A stretch of DNA of 36,304 bases from Bacillota bacterium (GCA_009711765.1 VEND01000109.1:1-36304), one strand, 5' to 3'; counted from the stretch's first letter, positions 6,679-15,799 are shown. The notes: generated from the letters alone by a model not told the origin. Program-made: numbers and translations.

Positions 6679-7059
6679 ATGATAAGATATAGTTTATTTA
6701 CTGAAGATGATAAGCAAAATCTCTTTTTAATTTCATTATCCGCAATTCTTTTTTATATTAATGAAGCAATAAAGTTTAAAGTAAAAATACCATATTTAGG
6801 ATATTTGCTCAGATGTCATTATAATGATTTCTTAGGTGGAATTTCGTTTATGGCTTTAATAAATGTTATTCTATTTTTTAGTAAATATAATAAAATAAAA
6901 AAGCTTAAAATTATTCTTCTTATTGGACTCATGTGTAGTATATTTTGGGAATTAATTACACCAATTTTCATAGTTGATAGCACCGGTGATTTTTGGGATG
7001 CTGTTTCATATGGTTTGGGTTTTACAGTCTATTGGATAATCAAAAGGATCAAAAAATAA
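6679..7059 (+). CDS. Hypothetical polytopic membrane protein (VanZ-like topology)
   Basis: This protein of about 126 aa has four predicted membrane helices, roughly at residues 12-30, 48-66, 77-96 and 104-120. It has conserved-looking polar spots: CHYNDFLGG between helices 1 and 2, FWELITP in helix 3 and STGDFWDAVSYGLG before helix 4. This arrangement (HxND, WE, DxxD) recurs in small uncharacterised membrane proteins related in topology to VanZ. I chose the ATG at 6679, immediately after the stop of the 28-aa gene. No separate Shine-Dalgarno is visible, so translation is probably coupled. The function is unknown. Confidence 0.6.
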   Translation: MIRYSLFTEDDKQNLFLISLSAILFYINEAIKFKVKIPYLGYLLRCHYNDFLGGISFMALINVILFFSKYNKIKKLKIILLIGLMCSIFWELITPIFIVDSTGDFWDAVSYGLGFTVYWIIKRIKK

Positions 7060-7529
7060 AGTTACAACATAGACTATTTGATAGTTTATATGTTAAATCC
7101 ATTTTTTAAGGTTTAGTTATAATCATCTCTAAGATATCACCTCAAATCAATATTAAAGAGATGATGATTTATTACCACCAGCTCTATTTTCCTCTCTTGT
7201 ACTTATTTTCCATATAGACTTAGATAATAAGTTATTTACTCTTCAAATAATTCATCTTTTGGGGCTTCATTAGTATAAAGCACTTTATCCAAAAAATATC
7301 TACCCTTGGGTTATCTATATGAAAGGGAGAATTTATCCTTTTTTAAAAAACAAACCAGAAGTGGACAAAGTAGAATATTATGCACACCTCTGGTTTGAAC
7401 ATTATATAGATTATAAATTTAATTGCTAATTAGGAGACTAATTAATTATTAATATTTAAATTTAAATAGTGAAGTTTTTTTGCTTAAAATATAGTGCCAC
7501 TTAATTCTATTACTAATAATTTATTTACC
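7060..7529. other. 470-bp gene-poor interval
   Basis: No intact gene is visible. An imperfect hairpin has arms AAACCAGA (7352-7359) and TCTGGTTT (7389-7396), extended by GTG/CAC pairs. On the minus strand a short stop-terminated reading (about 7310-7237, GRYFLDKVLYTNEAPKDELF) may be the tail of a lost gene, but I cannot assign it. Confidence 0.4.
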
Positions 7530-8303
7530 TTATTCAAATATCTGACTTCTTATCTTTTTCTGTTCAGACTCTGATACCTCACTATCTGGTTTAGTGTGAA
7601 ACAAAATTTCATTTCCTAACCATAACCCTCCAATTGATGTCGCCATATGATTAGCACATTTTTTTAACATTTCAAATTGCTCATCCAGATTATCTGTTTC
7701 GTACATTCTGTTAATAATATTAAACAAGTAAGTATCATTATTTCTTATGTAATTTAAATGATCCTTCGGCTTCCCTACCTCTAAATTTTTAATTCTTGCA
7801 TAGCATTGCAAGAACCAATCAAAGGATGAATATATAAAATACTTAGAATATAATTCATTATCATGTAGTCTATACTCTAGTTTATCTAACACATGTTTAA
7901 AAGTGAATCTAAATGTGTTCTTTTCATACTCTGATAAACCATTAGGCATCTTCCATTTTATTTTTATATCATCCAAAACTCTTTTAATTATATCATCTCT
8001 ATCAAAAAGAATTCTACAATTTAAATGAGCTAGTAAAAATTCATTATCTGGAACATCATTTGAAAAATCTTCAATGGATAAAAGCATACAATCAATTGGA
8101 ATACCTGAAATATGAAAGTGTACACCAGTAATGTTTTTCGATATAGGCTTATCAAATATAACAGTTAAATCATAGTCACCACCAACACTCATATCAGTAT
8201 ATGCTCTTCCTCCATATTCAACAATTCCTACTACTTTCTCTTTCTTCATCATATGCTTGATAAAACTATCAATATCTTTAAATGTATTGTTATCTATTAG
8301 CAT
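7530..8303 (-). CDS. Nucleotidyltransferase-fold protein
   Basis: This 257-aa protein has a polymerase-beta-type nucleotidyltransferase signature: VEYGGRAYTDMSVGGDYDLTV with the Gly-Gly loop (31-32), the paired acidic residues Asp43 and Asp45, and a third carboxylate at Asp71 (IPIDCMLL). The C-terminal half is helical, with Trp and aromatic residues, and resembles the helical domain of aminoglycoside-nucleotidyltransferase-like proteins. GGGGGG precedes the ATG. The gene stands alone, with no neighbour on the same strand within 1 kb. The substrate (antibiotic, nucleotide or protein) cannot be told from sequence. Confidence 0.7.
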   Translation of the reverse strand: MLIDNNTFKDIDSFIKHMMKKEKVVGIVEYGGRAYTDMSVGGDYDLTVIFDKPISKNITGVHFHISGIPIDCMLLSIEDFSNDVPDNEFLLAHLNCRILFDRDDIIKRVLDDIKIKWKMPNGLSEYEKNTFRFTFKHVLDKLEYRLHDNELYSKYFIYSSFDWFLQCYARIKNLEVGKPKDHLNYIRNNDTYLFNIINRMYETDNLDEQFEMLKKCANHMATSIGGLWLGNEILFHTKPDSEVSESEQKKIRSQIFE

Positions 8304-8632
8304 ACTATCCCCCCTAAAATTTAATAATTATTCTATTTTATTACTTATTTGTATTTTTGTCAACAAAATTTATAATCCTAATCTTTTTTACTGAATTGTA
8401 TCATGTAAATCATATCCTCTTTAAAACAACGATTTACATATATATTCTAGTAAAATTCAAAAACTCCTTTTTTGTAATTTATTGTAGAAATATTCATATG
8501 ATTACATTATTTAGTTTAAATCTTTTAAATTACGAATTAAAGATAATCCTATAATATACATACTGTAATAGCACGTTGACAAATGAAGGAATATAAGTAC
8601 TATAAGTAGAGAATTTAAAAGAAATCAAGTTG
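8304..8632. other. Gene-free interval before the SBP duplication
   Basis: AT-rich sequence with no supported gene. It ends where similarity to the leader of the full-length lipoprotein gene begins (about 8633 here, about 15995 there), which marks the left duplication junction. Confidence 0.5.
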
Positions 8633-9238
8633 TAACTATAACAAATCAAGTGAATATACTAATACTATAGATAAAAACAAGGGGTGGTTTAATGGTTAGA
8701 AAATTTATTGTTTTTGTACTTGTTTCTTTACTCTTTCTGGATGTAAGACTAATGAATTAAAAACAGTAAGATTAGTAGAAGTTACCCATTCAGTATTTTA
8801 TGCTCCTCAATATGTAGCTATAACTCAAGGTTTTTTTAAAGAAGAGGGTATAGAAATTGAACTTACAAATGGAAAAGGTGCTGACAAATCAATGACAGCT
8901 GTTTTAAGTGACCAAGCAGATATTGGTTTTATGGGACCTGAAGCATCAGTTTATGTTTATAACCAAGGAAAAGAAGATTATGCTGTTAACTTTGCTCAAT
9001 TAACTCAAAAGGATGGTTCTTTCTTAGTAGGAAGAGAAAAAGATCCTGACTTTACATTTCATAAATTAAAAGGTAAAACTATTATTGGTGGACGAAAAGG
9101 CGGAATGCCTGAAATGACTTTAGAATATGTTCTAAAAAAGCATGATTTAATGCCTGGTAAAGATGTAAATGTAAGAACTGACATACAATTTGCAGTAATG
9201 GCAGGAGCTTTTACTGGTGGTGAAGGTGATTTTGTATA
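8633..9238 (+). pseudogene. Truncated duplicate of the NMT1/SsuA-like lipoprotein gene
   Basis: The leader, ribosome binding site and ATG (8692) are nearly identical to those of the intact gene at 16054. A 16-bp deletion inside the signal-peptide codons (after TTTCTTTACT) shifts the frame and removes the lipobox, giving a stop after about 22 codons. The original frame then continues open from 8892 (MTAVLSDQADIGFMGPE) to VMAGAFTGGEGDF. Similarity then ends abruptly, and a TAA follows at 9237. About 150 C-terminal residues are missing. The copy cannot make an exported binding protein. Confidence 0.9.
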
Positions 9239-9641
9239 ATCATTCTTATGATACCACCATTTTAATAATGATTTAAATCAATTACTCACTCTTCCATTCC
9301 AGTATACCTTTTTAAAATATTTATTTAATCTTTTAATTATTTTTTCTAGTATTTTTTTATGTTTGAAAAAAATTTATGTTACACATTAACTTTATTACTA
9401 ATATATACCTTTCCATGGGGAATAAAACTGAGAATAACCTTGATTAATATAAAAACGAAAAAATTTGGGCCTTTGACATCAAACAGTTTAGTTATAGATT
9501 AAATATTTAAAAAGTACTACTATAACTTTATTTTAAGTAAATTAGTAATCAATTATAACTGGTGTGAAATTTTTGTTAACATAGATGATAGATAAAAAAC
9601 TATCTACTTTTGTGAAATATATCTTATTTTCTCTAACCTTA
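9239..9641. other. Gene-free AT-rich interval
   Basis: I see no supported coding sequence, RNA gene or clear terminator in these 400 bp. The left border is the break point of the truncated lipoprotein gene copy. Confidence 0.4.
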
Positions 9642-10259
9642 TTATTCCATTAAACTTTCTAGAGTTTTAAATAGCTTTTTGGAAATTTTCGCCTTGACAT
9701 ATACTACATCTTTTTTTCGCCTATCATCATTCTTTTCTAACTTAGGTATTACTAAATAATAGTTCTTTAGGATAGCTATATTTCCTAAATATGTAATATC
9801 TTTATTTTCGTTTGTCTCATGCTTTACACCTTGGAATTCAAAACTAAAAATTACATTTTCTCTATTTATTTTTCTAACAATTTCACCCTCTAGTTTAGAA
9901 ATATTAGTAAACACATTATTTATTTTTTCATTATCTACAATTCTTTTTCTCCCAACTCTTATTTGTATTATTTTCTGCTCTATAAAATTAAGAGCTTTTT
10001 TATCCTCTTCTGACATTTCTGACATTCCTGATCTACCTTTGTATTTTTTACTAATTTCTTTTAAATCATCTCCTAACTTTTGTAATTTTTTTGTGTCTTT
10101 ATAATTATTAATAATAATCTCTTCAGGAACAATTAAAAAATTTAATTTTATCTTTTCGTTGTCTGCTAATTCATTTTTTTCTTTACCTTTATTACAGCTA
10201 ACTATAAATAAAAAAATGAAAATAATAAGCATGCTACATCCTATTTTTTTTATTTTCAT
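9642..10259 (-). CDS. Putative lipoprotein of unknown function
   Basis: This 205-aa protein has a lipoprotein signal peptide: a basic MKIKKIG, a hydrophobic core MLIIFIFLFIV and the lipobox IVSC (Cys22). The mature part is Lys/Glu-rich with helical stretches (residues 55-110, for example TKKLQKLGDDLKEISKKYKG) and a beta-rich C-terminus (NVIFSFEFQGV...YLGNIAILKNYYLVIPKLEK). No family is recognised. AAGGAGG precedes the ATG. It is probably monocistronic and surface-anchored. Confidence 0.65.
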   Translation of the reverse strand: MKIKKIGCSMLIIFIFLFIVSCNKGKEKNELADNEKIKLNFLIVPEEIIINNYKDTKKLQKLGDDLKEISKKYKGRSGMSEMSEEDKKALNFIEQKIIQIRVGRKRIVDNEKINNVFTNISKLEGEIVRKINRENVIFSFEFQGVKHETNENKDITYLGNIAILKNYYLVIPKLEKNDDRRKKDVVYVKAKISKKLFKTLESLME

Positions 10260-10463
10260 AGTTTACCTCCTTGTACTTGTGAATGCTCGTTATAAGAATT
10301 TCAAATTCATTACCAAAATCTTATAACATATTCTTTTTGCTTTATTTATTAAAAGGTTATATATTTTTCATATATTTACATTACTATATATGAACTAAAT
10401 TAGTTGAATTTAAAATAATTGAAATATTGAAAATACTATGTTTCACTTAATAATTTTATTTCA

Positions 10464-10523
10464 CTCCTCTAATGGGTATAAATGTAATATACACAACTAT
10501 AAAACAAAAAACCAATAGAGGAG
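10464..10523 (+). promoter_or_regulatory. Inverted repeat hiding the transposase ribosome binding site
   Basis: Arms CTCCTCTA (10464-10471) and TAGAGGAG (10516-10523) can pair in mRNA reading into the element. They sequester the AGAGGAGG Shine-Dalgarno of the transposase at 10534. Such structures limit transposase translation from outside transcripts in many insertion sequences. Confidence 0.5.
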
Positions 10524-10533
10524 GAAATTTCTT

Positions 10534-11514
10534 ATGCATTGTTTGAATAATTATTCCCAAACTTCTATATTTGATCAATATCATAGCCTTGTTATTGATT
10601 TTTACGAAAATCCAAGTAACTTTTTTAAATCATTAAAAGGACATTTCGATATTGACGTTTTTATCCCTGATTCTTTTAAAAAAGCTTATTACTCTTAATT
10701 CGGTAGAAATAGAGAATTCTCTCTAAAATCTATACTTTGTGCCCTTTTAATAAAGCATTTTTTAAGATTACCTAAAAATACTATCCTCATTACCTTCTTA
10801 CACTTTTCAAAAGAACTTAGATACGACTTCTGTCAATTTTATGATAAACTCCCTGATGAATCTGTTTTATCAAAATTTATAACAACTTTTACTTCTGAAA
10901 TTAAAGATTTTTTAATAACTTAGTCTCTCATGCTATTTCACTTTTAGAAGAAATGGATAATAATCTAAGTTCTGAACACCCTCTTAAAGGATCGTCAGAT
11001 TTACTTATATATGATACTACTGAAGTTAAACCCTCAGTTAAAGAGAATAATCCAAAGTATTTTCAATCGCTTTACATAAGCATAAAAAGTACTCTAAAAA
11101 GAGCGGTAATAAAGATTATGACCCTTATAAAGCTACAATTGGTGAAATGTCGAAGGCATCTTCCGCTAACCCTTTTATAAAACTTAATTATCTCAATGGA
11201 CACCATGGATATTTCTTGAAATTTGGTATGCTTTCTAATGGCTTTGGCCTCCCATTACATTTAACATCTTTTGATGACTTAAATGTAAAAATTGATGATT
11301 CAAATCTTTCTAATGGTAAGGGGCATAAACAAACTTCTGATAATGCTTCTTTAAAACCTATATTAAATGTTTTATAGTTCATTTTCCAGATTACGAGACT
11401 AACGATTTTTTAGCAGATGCAGAATTTGATTCTTATGCTAATTACGCTTATCTAAAGGCATCTGGTTTTGAAAAAATACTTATTCCTATATTTATGACAC
11501 CTTTTTCTTTTTAA
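10534..11514 (+). pseudogene. Degenerate DDE transposase (IS4/IS1182-like)
   Basis: The start (MHCLNNYSQTSIFDQYHSLV) has a good ribosome binding site. The frame is interrupted by TAA at 10696 (after FKKAYYS) and again near 10921. It then changes frame between the segments at 10953 (LLIYDTTEVKPSVKENNPKY), 11147 (GYFLKFGMLSNGFGLPLHLT) and about 11390 (DYETNDFLADAEFDSYANYA). DTTE and ADAEFDSY resemble the first two acidic catalytic sites of DDE transposases. The element is cut at 11521 by an ISL3 end. The exact IS family is uncertain. Confidence 0.75.
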
Positions 11515-11521
11515 ATATTAT

Positions 11522-12750
11522 GGCTCTTTGTCAAATGTTGTGAAAAATACTAAATACCTTAGGATTAAATAATTGCTTATTTTAAAAATATTTTAATGTG
11601 TACTGTAAATATATAATAAACCAGTATTATTAATATAGCATTGAAAATTTATTTCTTTTGATTTTCAACATACATAGCCAGTACTGGCTATGTATGTTGA
11701 GATTTAAACAATCTCTCAATCATTTGCTAATTGATTTTCTCAAATATATTACTAGTCTTAAATTAAATAATTCGCCTTTTAAATTTCTAAAACTGACATA
11801 AATATCCTTATTTTCATATTAAAGATATTTGGCACACCATAACCAATTCTTTTTACTAACTTTATTTTATTATTAATGCCTTCGGCAAAACCATTTGTTA
11901 TACCAGAATCAAAATAATTCAAATTTTTTTCCTCCCAACGCTTTATAGTCTTACAAGCTGCATAAAAAGGAGTAAGTTTGTAATTTGAGATTCTTTCATA
12001 CCAACAATTTAGTGCCTGTAATACATTTTTTTCATCTTGCATTTGTAATATATCTCTAAACTCTTCTTTTAACTCCCATGCCATTTCTAGTTCAGGACTT
12101 ATTTCTAAAGTTCTACAAGCTTTTGATATTCTTCATCAATTAAATCTTCACCCCGTTTTTTTAGAATAGTTTTACTCATATAGAATTTTTTTCTCGCAAC
12201 TTTATTTACCCTTTTTTGAACTTGTTTTCTTATTTCATCTAAGCTTTTATTGATTCTTGCTACTAAATGAAATTTATCAACTACTACTTTAGCCTTAGGA
12301 AATACGGCTTTTGCAACTGATTTATAAGGTCCCCACATGTTCATGCAAAAATATTTAATTTTAACTCTTTGTTCATCAGTCCAAGATTCAAAATACTTAA
12401 TTAGATCTTCTTTTTTTCTACTGATTAGAACATCTACAATTTTATTATTAATAGGATCAGATATAACAACACCATATTTATGGTGCTTATCAATAGAAAA
12501 TTCATCTTTACTAATAGCTTCAAGATTATTAATTCTTTCTTCAATCTCTTCATCGATAATTGGATCTAAGTATTTTAAGACTATATTTTCTATTGAAGTA
12601 TAACTTAATCCATTTTCTTTAGAAATATTTGTATAATCTCTGTATTTAGTTTTATATAACAGATTATAACCATATCGTTTTGTTTTTCTGAGTTCTTCAT
12701 ATAAAATACTTAATTCCTTAATTATTAATTGAATATATCTGTATTTATTG
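11522..12750 (-). mobile_element. ISL3-family insertion sequence remnant
   Basis: The right end is the typical ISL3 terminal sequence GGCTCTTTGTCAAATG at 11522. The minus-strand transposase reads IRRYGYN-like and YTSIENIVLKYLDP, then KDEFSIDKHHKYGVVISDP, MNMWGPYKSVAKAVFPKAKV, VDKFHLVARI, and after a shift near 12105-12125 AWELKEEF and GITNGFAEGINNKIKLVKRI, ending at 11779. These are the hallmark blocks of the ISL3 DDE domain. The N-terminal zinc-finger part and the left end are absent; the remnant runs into the SurA-like gene at about 12745. The frame switch fits loss of one A in an A-run. Confidence 0.85.
11665..11700. repeat. 36-bp perfect palindrome inside ISL3
   Basis: TCAACATACATAGCCAGT is followed directly by its exact reverse complement, giving 18-bp arms with no spacer. 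It lies between the ISL3 right end and the transposase stop codon. It could act as a bidirectional transcription stop or a recombination or cruciform site. Confidence 0.85.
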
Positions 12751-13375
12751 ATATTTCTTTATTTTTATTTTTTTTCTTTTTATTGCTATCTGTTCGTTAA
12801 TTTTCTTTTTTACTAATTTTTCTATTTGACTATGAGATTTATTTGGATATTTCTCCTTAATTGTAACTCTGTAAAGTCCTTTATACTTACCAATCATTAA
12901 AGCATTACGGTAAGCTTTAATGGTCTTTTTACTATTCCAAAATTCATCCTCACTTACCCCTAATGAAGTTAGATAAACGTTAAAATCTTCTTTTGATTTT
13001 TCATTTTCAGTTATTGTCTTCTTTATAGTATTAATATAATTATTAACTTCAATATCAGAAACTTTTATACCTTTTTCTTTACTCAATTCTCTTATAATAA
13101 CATTTTTAATAATAAACTCCTCTATATCTTTTCTTTTATTAGACCTTAGAAAAGCTCCTATTCTCTTGAATTGGTAAGAATTTATTTTTTCACTACCAAC
13201 TTCTAAAGTTATTTCTTGGTCTAATTCATTCTTCTTTATCTCATTTAATTTTTTTCCTATTTTTGCAAATACATTTTAAAGTCATCAAATCACTTTTATT
13301 TTCAGCATAACTTATTGTAGTTAATGCTATTATAATAAACAAAATTAAAGTTATTATATATTTTTTATTTTTCAT
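12745..13375 (-). pseudogene. SurA-N-like exported protein, frameshifted and ISL3-truncated
   Basis: The gene begins at ATG 13375 behind AAGGAGG with a signal peptide (MKNKKYIITLILFIIIALTT-ISYA). Within about 35 codons the frame is lost around 13290 (one extra base or two missing). The continuing frame reads KIGKKLNEIKKNELDQEITL, then FIIKNVIIRELSKEKGIKVS and TSLGVSEDEFW. This is the helical SurA N-terminal (chaperone) domain pattern seen in PrsA/SurA-like proteins, with no prolyl-isomerase domain. The 3' end lies at the ISL3 junction, so the natural C-terminus may be lost. It is the last gene behind the regulator-peptide cluster. Confidence 0.65.
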
Positions 13376-13420
13376 AATTATAAAACCTCCTTATTTTTAC
13401 TACAAAGGTGAATTTAATTA

Positions 13421-13993
13421 TCAAAAGTTAATATTAAGTTCAGTAGTAATTTGCATTGGAGCAACAGCATCATCAGCCCACCATGTAAATCCTGTTTCTA
13501 TTAATTCAGGGTAATCTATAGTTATAGAATCTTTGCATGCTCTATAACTAACTATGTCAGTTGGACTATAAATAATATCATTGGTTGGTTCATCATTAAA
13601 ATCTGCAAATGTAAATTTATCTTTAATATCATCATTTACCATAAATTTAGCTGAACTTAAACTAAAATAATGATAAAATGGTGCATTCACACCATTTTCG
13701 ATACTTGCATAAGCATCTTGTTCATTTGTTTCTATTTTTAAGTTTCCACAGACCTCCTTTGGTGTATATTTTATCGAATAAGTATAAACCAATTCTACAG
13801 GTACTGGTACAACTGCAACATCATTAGTCCAATAAACAATTTTCTTATATTCTCCTCTTTTATATTTTTCTTCCATTTCACCACCTACACTTGTTGGAAT
13901 AACATTAGAATCATCCATTGCAAAAACAGGTGCTGTAGTTATGTAACATAATATCACACCTATAATTATTAATATCCCAAAACTTTTTTTCAT
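13421..13993 (-). CDS. Secreted protein of unknown function
   Basis: This protein of about 190 aa starts at ATG 13993 (MKKSFGILIIIGVILCYITT, then APVFA as the likely cleavage site) with GAGGAGGG upstream. An alternative reading from 14062 adds 23 residues without a ribosome binding site and is rejected. The mature protein is acidic and aromatic (KIVYWTNDVAVVPVPVELVY, TGFTWWADDAVAPMQITTEL). It has two cysteines that could form a disulfide, and it looks beta-rich. No family is recognised. It lies downstream of the regulator, pro-peptide and short ORF on the same strand. It is a candidate output of that regulatory cassette. Confidence 0.6.
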   Translation of the reverse strand: MKKSFGILIIIGVILCYITTAPVFAMDDSNVIPTSVGGEMEEKYKRGEYKKIVYWTNDVAVVPVPVELVYTYSIKYTPKEVCGNLKIETNEQDAYASIENGVNAPFYHYFSLSSAKFMVNDDIKDKFTFADFNDEPTNDIIYSPTDIVSYRACKDSITIDYPELIETGFTWWADDAVAPMQITTELNINF

Positions 13994-14114
13994 TTTATAT
14001 CCCTCCTCGTATAATATAGTTAGAACATTTGATAGAAAATAAAATTCTCTCCTACCTAACATTCCTACGAAAATCAGTTCATTATTTATTTTACTTATTC
14101 TTAAGGAATGTTTA

Positions 14115-14180
14115 TTACATGCTTCCCGGCATAACCAGAGTTTTTAGGCTATTTCTATTTGGAGCCCTCACTAAATTCAT
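14115..14180 (-). CDS. 21-aa short ORF with strong ribosome binding site
   Basis: ATG at 14180 is preceded by AGAGGTGAGAACA, and the frame MNLVRAPNRNSLKTLVMPGS-M ends at TAA. The peptide is basic, has no signal sequence, and lies between the pro-peptide gene and the secreted-protein gene, co-directional with both. No family is recognised. It may be a real small peptide or a leader of the downstream gene; the only support is the Shine-Dalgarno site and the position. Confidence 0.4.
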   Translation of the reverse strand: MNLVRAPNRNSLKTLVMPGSM

Positions 14181-14207
14181 TGTTCTCACCTCTTTTAAAT
14201 AAAATAT

Positions 14208-14360
14208 TTAACCCCTTGTACCACCATCATCTATATTATTATTTTCATAAGTATCGGCAATCGTAGATAATGGACTTTTAATATTGAAACCACTACCTTG
14301 TGTTATAAATATATTAAATATTAAAACTACACTAACAGAAAACAAAATGAACTTTTTCAA
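14208..14360 (-). CDS. 50-aa exported pro-peptide (candidate RRNPP signal precursor)
   Basis: This gene begins 24 bp after the regulator's stop codon. I chose the TTG at 14360 because GGAGGG lies 6 nt upstream; the ATG at 14366 directly abuts the Shine-Dalgarno. The product has a Sec-type N-terminus (MKKFILFSVSVVLIFNIFIT) and a short hydrophilic tail, GFNIKSPLSTIADTYENNNI-DDGGTRG. This layout (a small exported peptide directly behind an HTH-TPR regulator) is that of PapR, NprX, Phr and clostridial Qsp pro-peptides. In such systems a C-terminal oligopeptide is released, re-imported by an oligopeptide permease and bound by the TPR domain. The role is inferred from context, not from sequence identity. 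Confidence 0.6.
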   Translation of the reverse strand: MKKFILFSVSVVLIFNIFITQGSGFNIKSPLSTIADTYENNNIDDGGTRG

Positions 14361-14383
14361 TGTCATCCCTCCTTTCTGATAAA

Positions 14384-15678
14384 TTAAGCTTTCATACATT
14401 CATAGGCTTTATTAAAACTTAATATCGCTTCTCTTTCGTTCTTTATTTCATTATAAGTATTTCCTAATTTCATATATGCTTTAATCAGTCTATCTTTCAT
14501 TTGAACTGACTTAAGTATTTCTATTTGTTTTATTAGTATATCAATAGCTTTATTATATTCACTATTTTCTAGATAATAATTGATGTAATGATCTAGACCA
14601 TCTATTAAACTTTTCTTTATATCATTTTCTTTACTAAAATTTATACCATCATCTAGATATTTTAATGCTTTTACCCTATCCCCAGTTTTTATGAAATACT
14701 TATAGAGTTCATAAAGTGTATTAGGTAAATCTTCTGATTTAAGCTCTTCTTTAATTCTTTTAGCTGTCATTAAATGGTTAAATGCCTTCTTATATTGCTT
14801 TGATTCTAAATATATATATCCTAAATTGTTTTCAATATATGCTTTAGTTCTAATGTTTTTCTGTTTTTCTTTCTTTTTAACATTTCATTCGCAGTATCTA
14901 AAAGTTCTTCTGCTTTTATATAATTTCCACCCTCTATAAATATAGATGCTTGTTTTACTAAACTCTCTGAATACCTACTACTATCTTCTAGCTTTCTATC
15001 TATATCACACACTTTTTCAGCATAATTAATAGCTTTTTCATTTTCACTCATTCTGTGATGGCAAGTTGATAAATTAAATAAAATATCACTTTCTAATTTA
15101 AGATTTTTATAGTCTAAAGACTCATATTGAAAGTAGGCTTGTCTATATTTCTGTAAAGCAATTTCATATAAACCCTGGTTTATATAAATGTTTCCTTCTT
15201 TTATATAAACTTTAATTATTCCTTCATTGTTATCTACTTTTAGCCAGTTATAAATACTTTTCTCTAAATACTCTAAAGCTTCTCTATACTTTTTTACTTT
15301 TATATAATACTTAGCTGTTAAATAATTAGTTTTTCCTAATGATTCTTTTAAATTATATTTCTTTGCTAATTTACTAATTTGTGAATATTTTTTTTGTATT
15401 TCTTTTATTTTTTCTAACCTTACTTCTACTTCCATTTCTTTTATTAGTAGTTTTATTATCCCTTTAGCTTGCTCTAGTTCTGTTTCTAATAAGTATTCTA
15501 ATTCAACTTCTAATTTTTCAGCTATATATTTTAATAGTTCAATATTAGGGCTAGCTTTATTGTTTTCTATGTAACTTAAATGTGCTTTTGATGCATATTC
15601 TCCACCAAGTTTACTTAAAGATAATCCTTTTTTGTTTCTTAGTCTTTTTATCTTTTCACCCACAGTTAATATCTCCAT
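14384..15678 (-). pseudogene. HTH-TPR regulator of RRNPP type, split by a -1 shift
   Basis: Two frames give one 431-aa protein. The first (ATG 15678, AAGGAG upstream) has an XRE-type helix-turn-helix at residues 5-62 (KIKRLRNKKGLSLSKLGGEY, LSYIENNKASPNIELLKYIA) and TPR helices from about 85 on. It stops at 14821. From about 14875 the -1 frame continues with AYIENNLGYIYLESKQYKKA and further TPRs to KLGNTYNEIKNEREAILSFN-KAYECMKA. The join is at an A5 tract (14878-14874) in TTA-AAA-AG. This size and domain order match NprR/Qsr-like peptide-responsive regulators. One missing A, a sequencing undercall or programmed slippage could each explain the break. A strong promoter lies upstream. Confidence 0.78.
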
Positions 15679-15735
15679 ATTTGAAACTCCTTGTTCATAT
15701 ATTTGTTTTTTTCGTTTAACTTATATATTAACTTA

Positions 15736-15799
15736 ATTATATTAAGCTGTATATTTTTGTCAATATTGGTTTTAGATGTTAGGTATTTTTTCCTATTTT
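15736..15799 (-). promoter_or_regulatory. Regulator promoter with conserved upstream box (copy 1)
   Basis: On the minus strand, TTGACA (15763-15758), 16 nt and TATAAT (15741-15736) form a near-consensus sigma-A promoter. Directly upstream lies the ~35-bp box shared with 6282-6318, with near direct repeats CTAACAT and CTAAAAC. The position just above -35 suits an activator or autoregulator. Confidence 0.65.

Noticed and set aside
8357-8554. 65-aa plus-strand frame
   Set aside because: Pure AT-rich hydrophobic noise without ribosome binding site or family features.
11147-11377. Separate small genes in the 10.9-11.4 kb region
   Set aside because: They are consecutive frame-shifted pieces of one decayed transposase.
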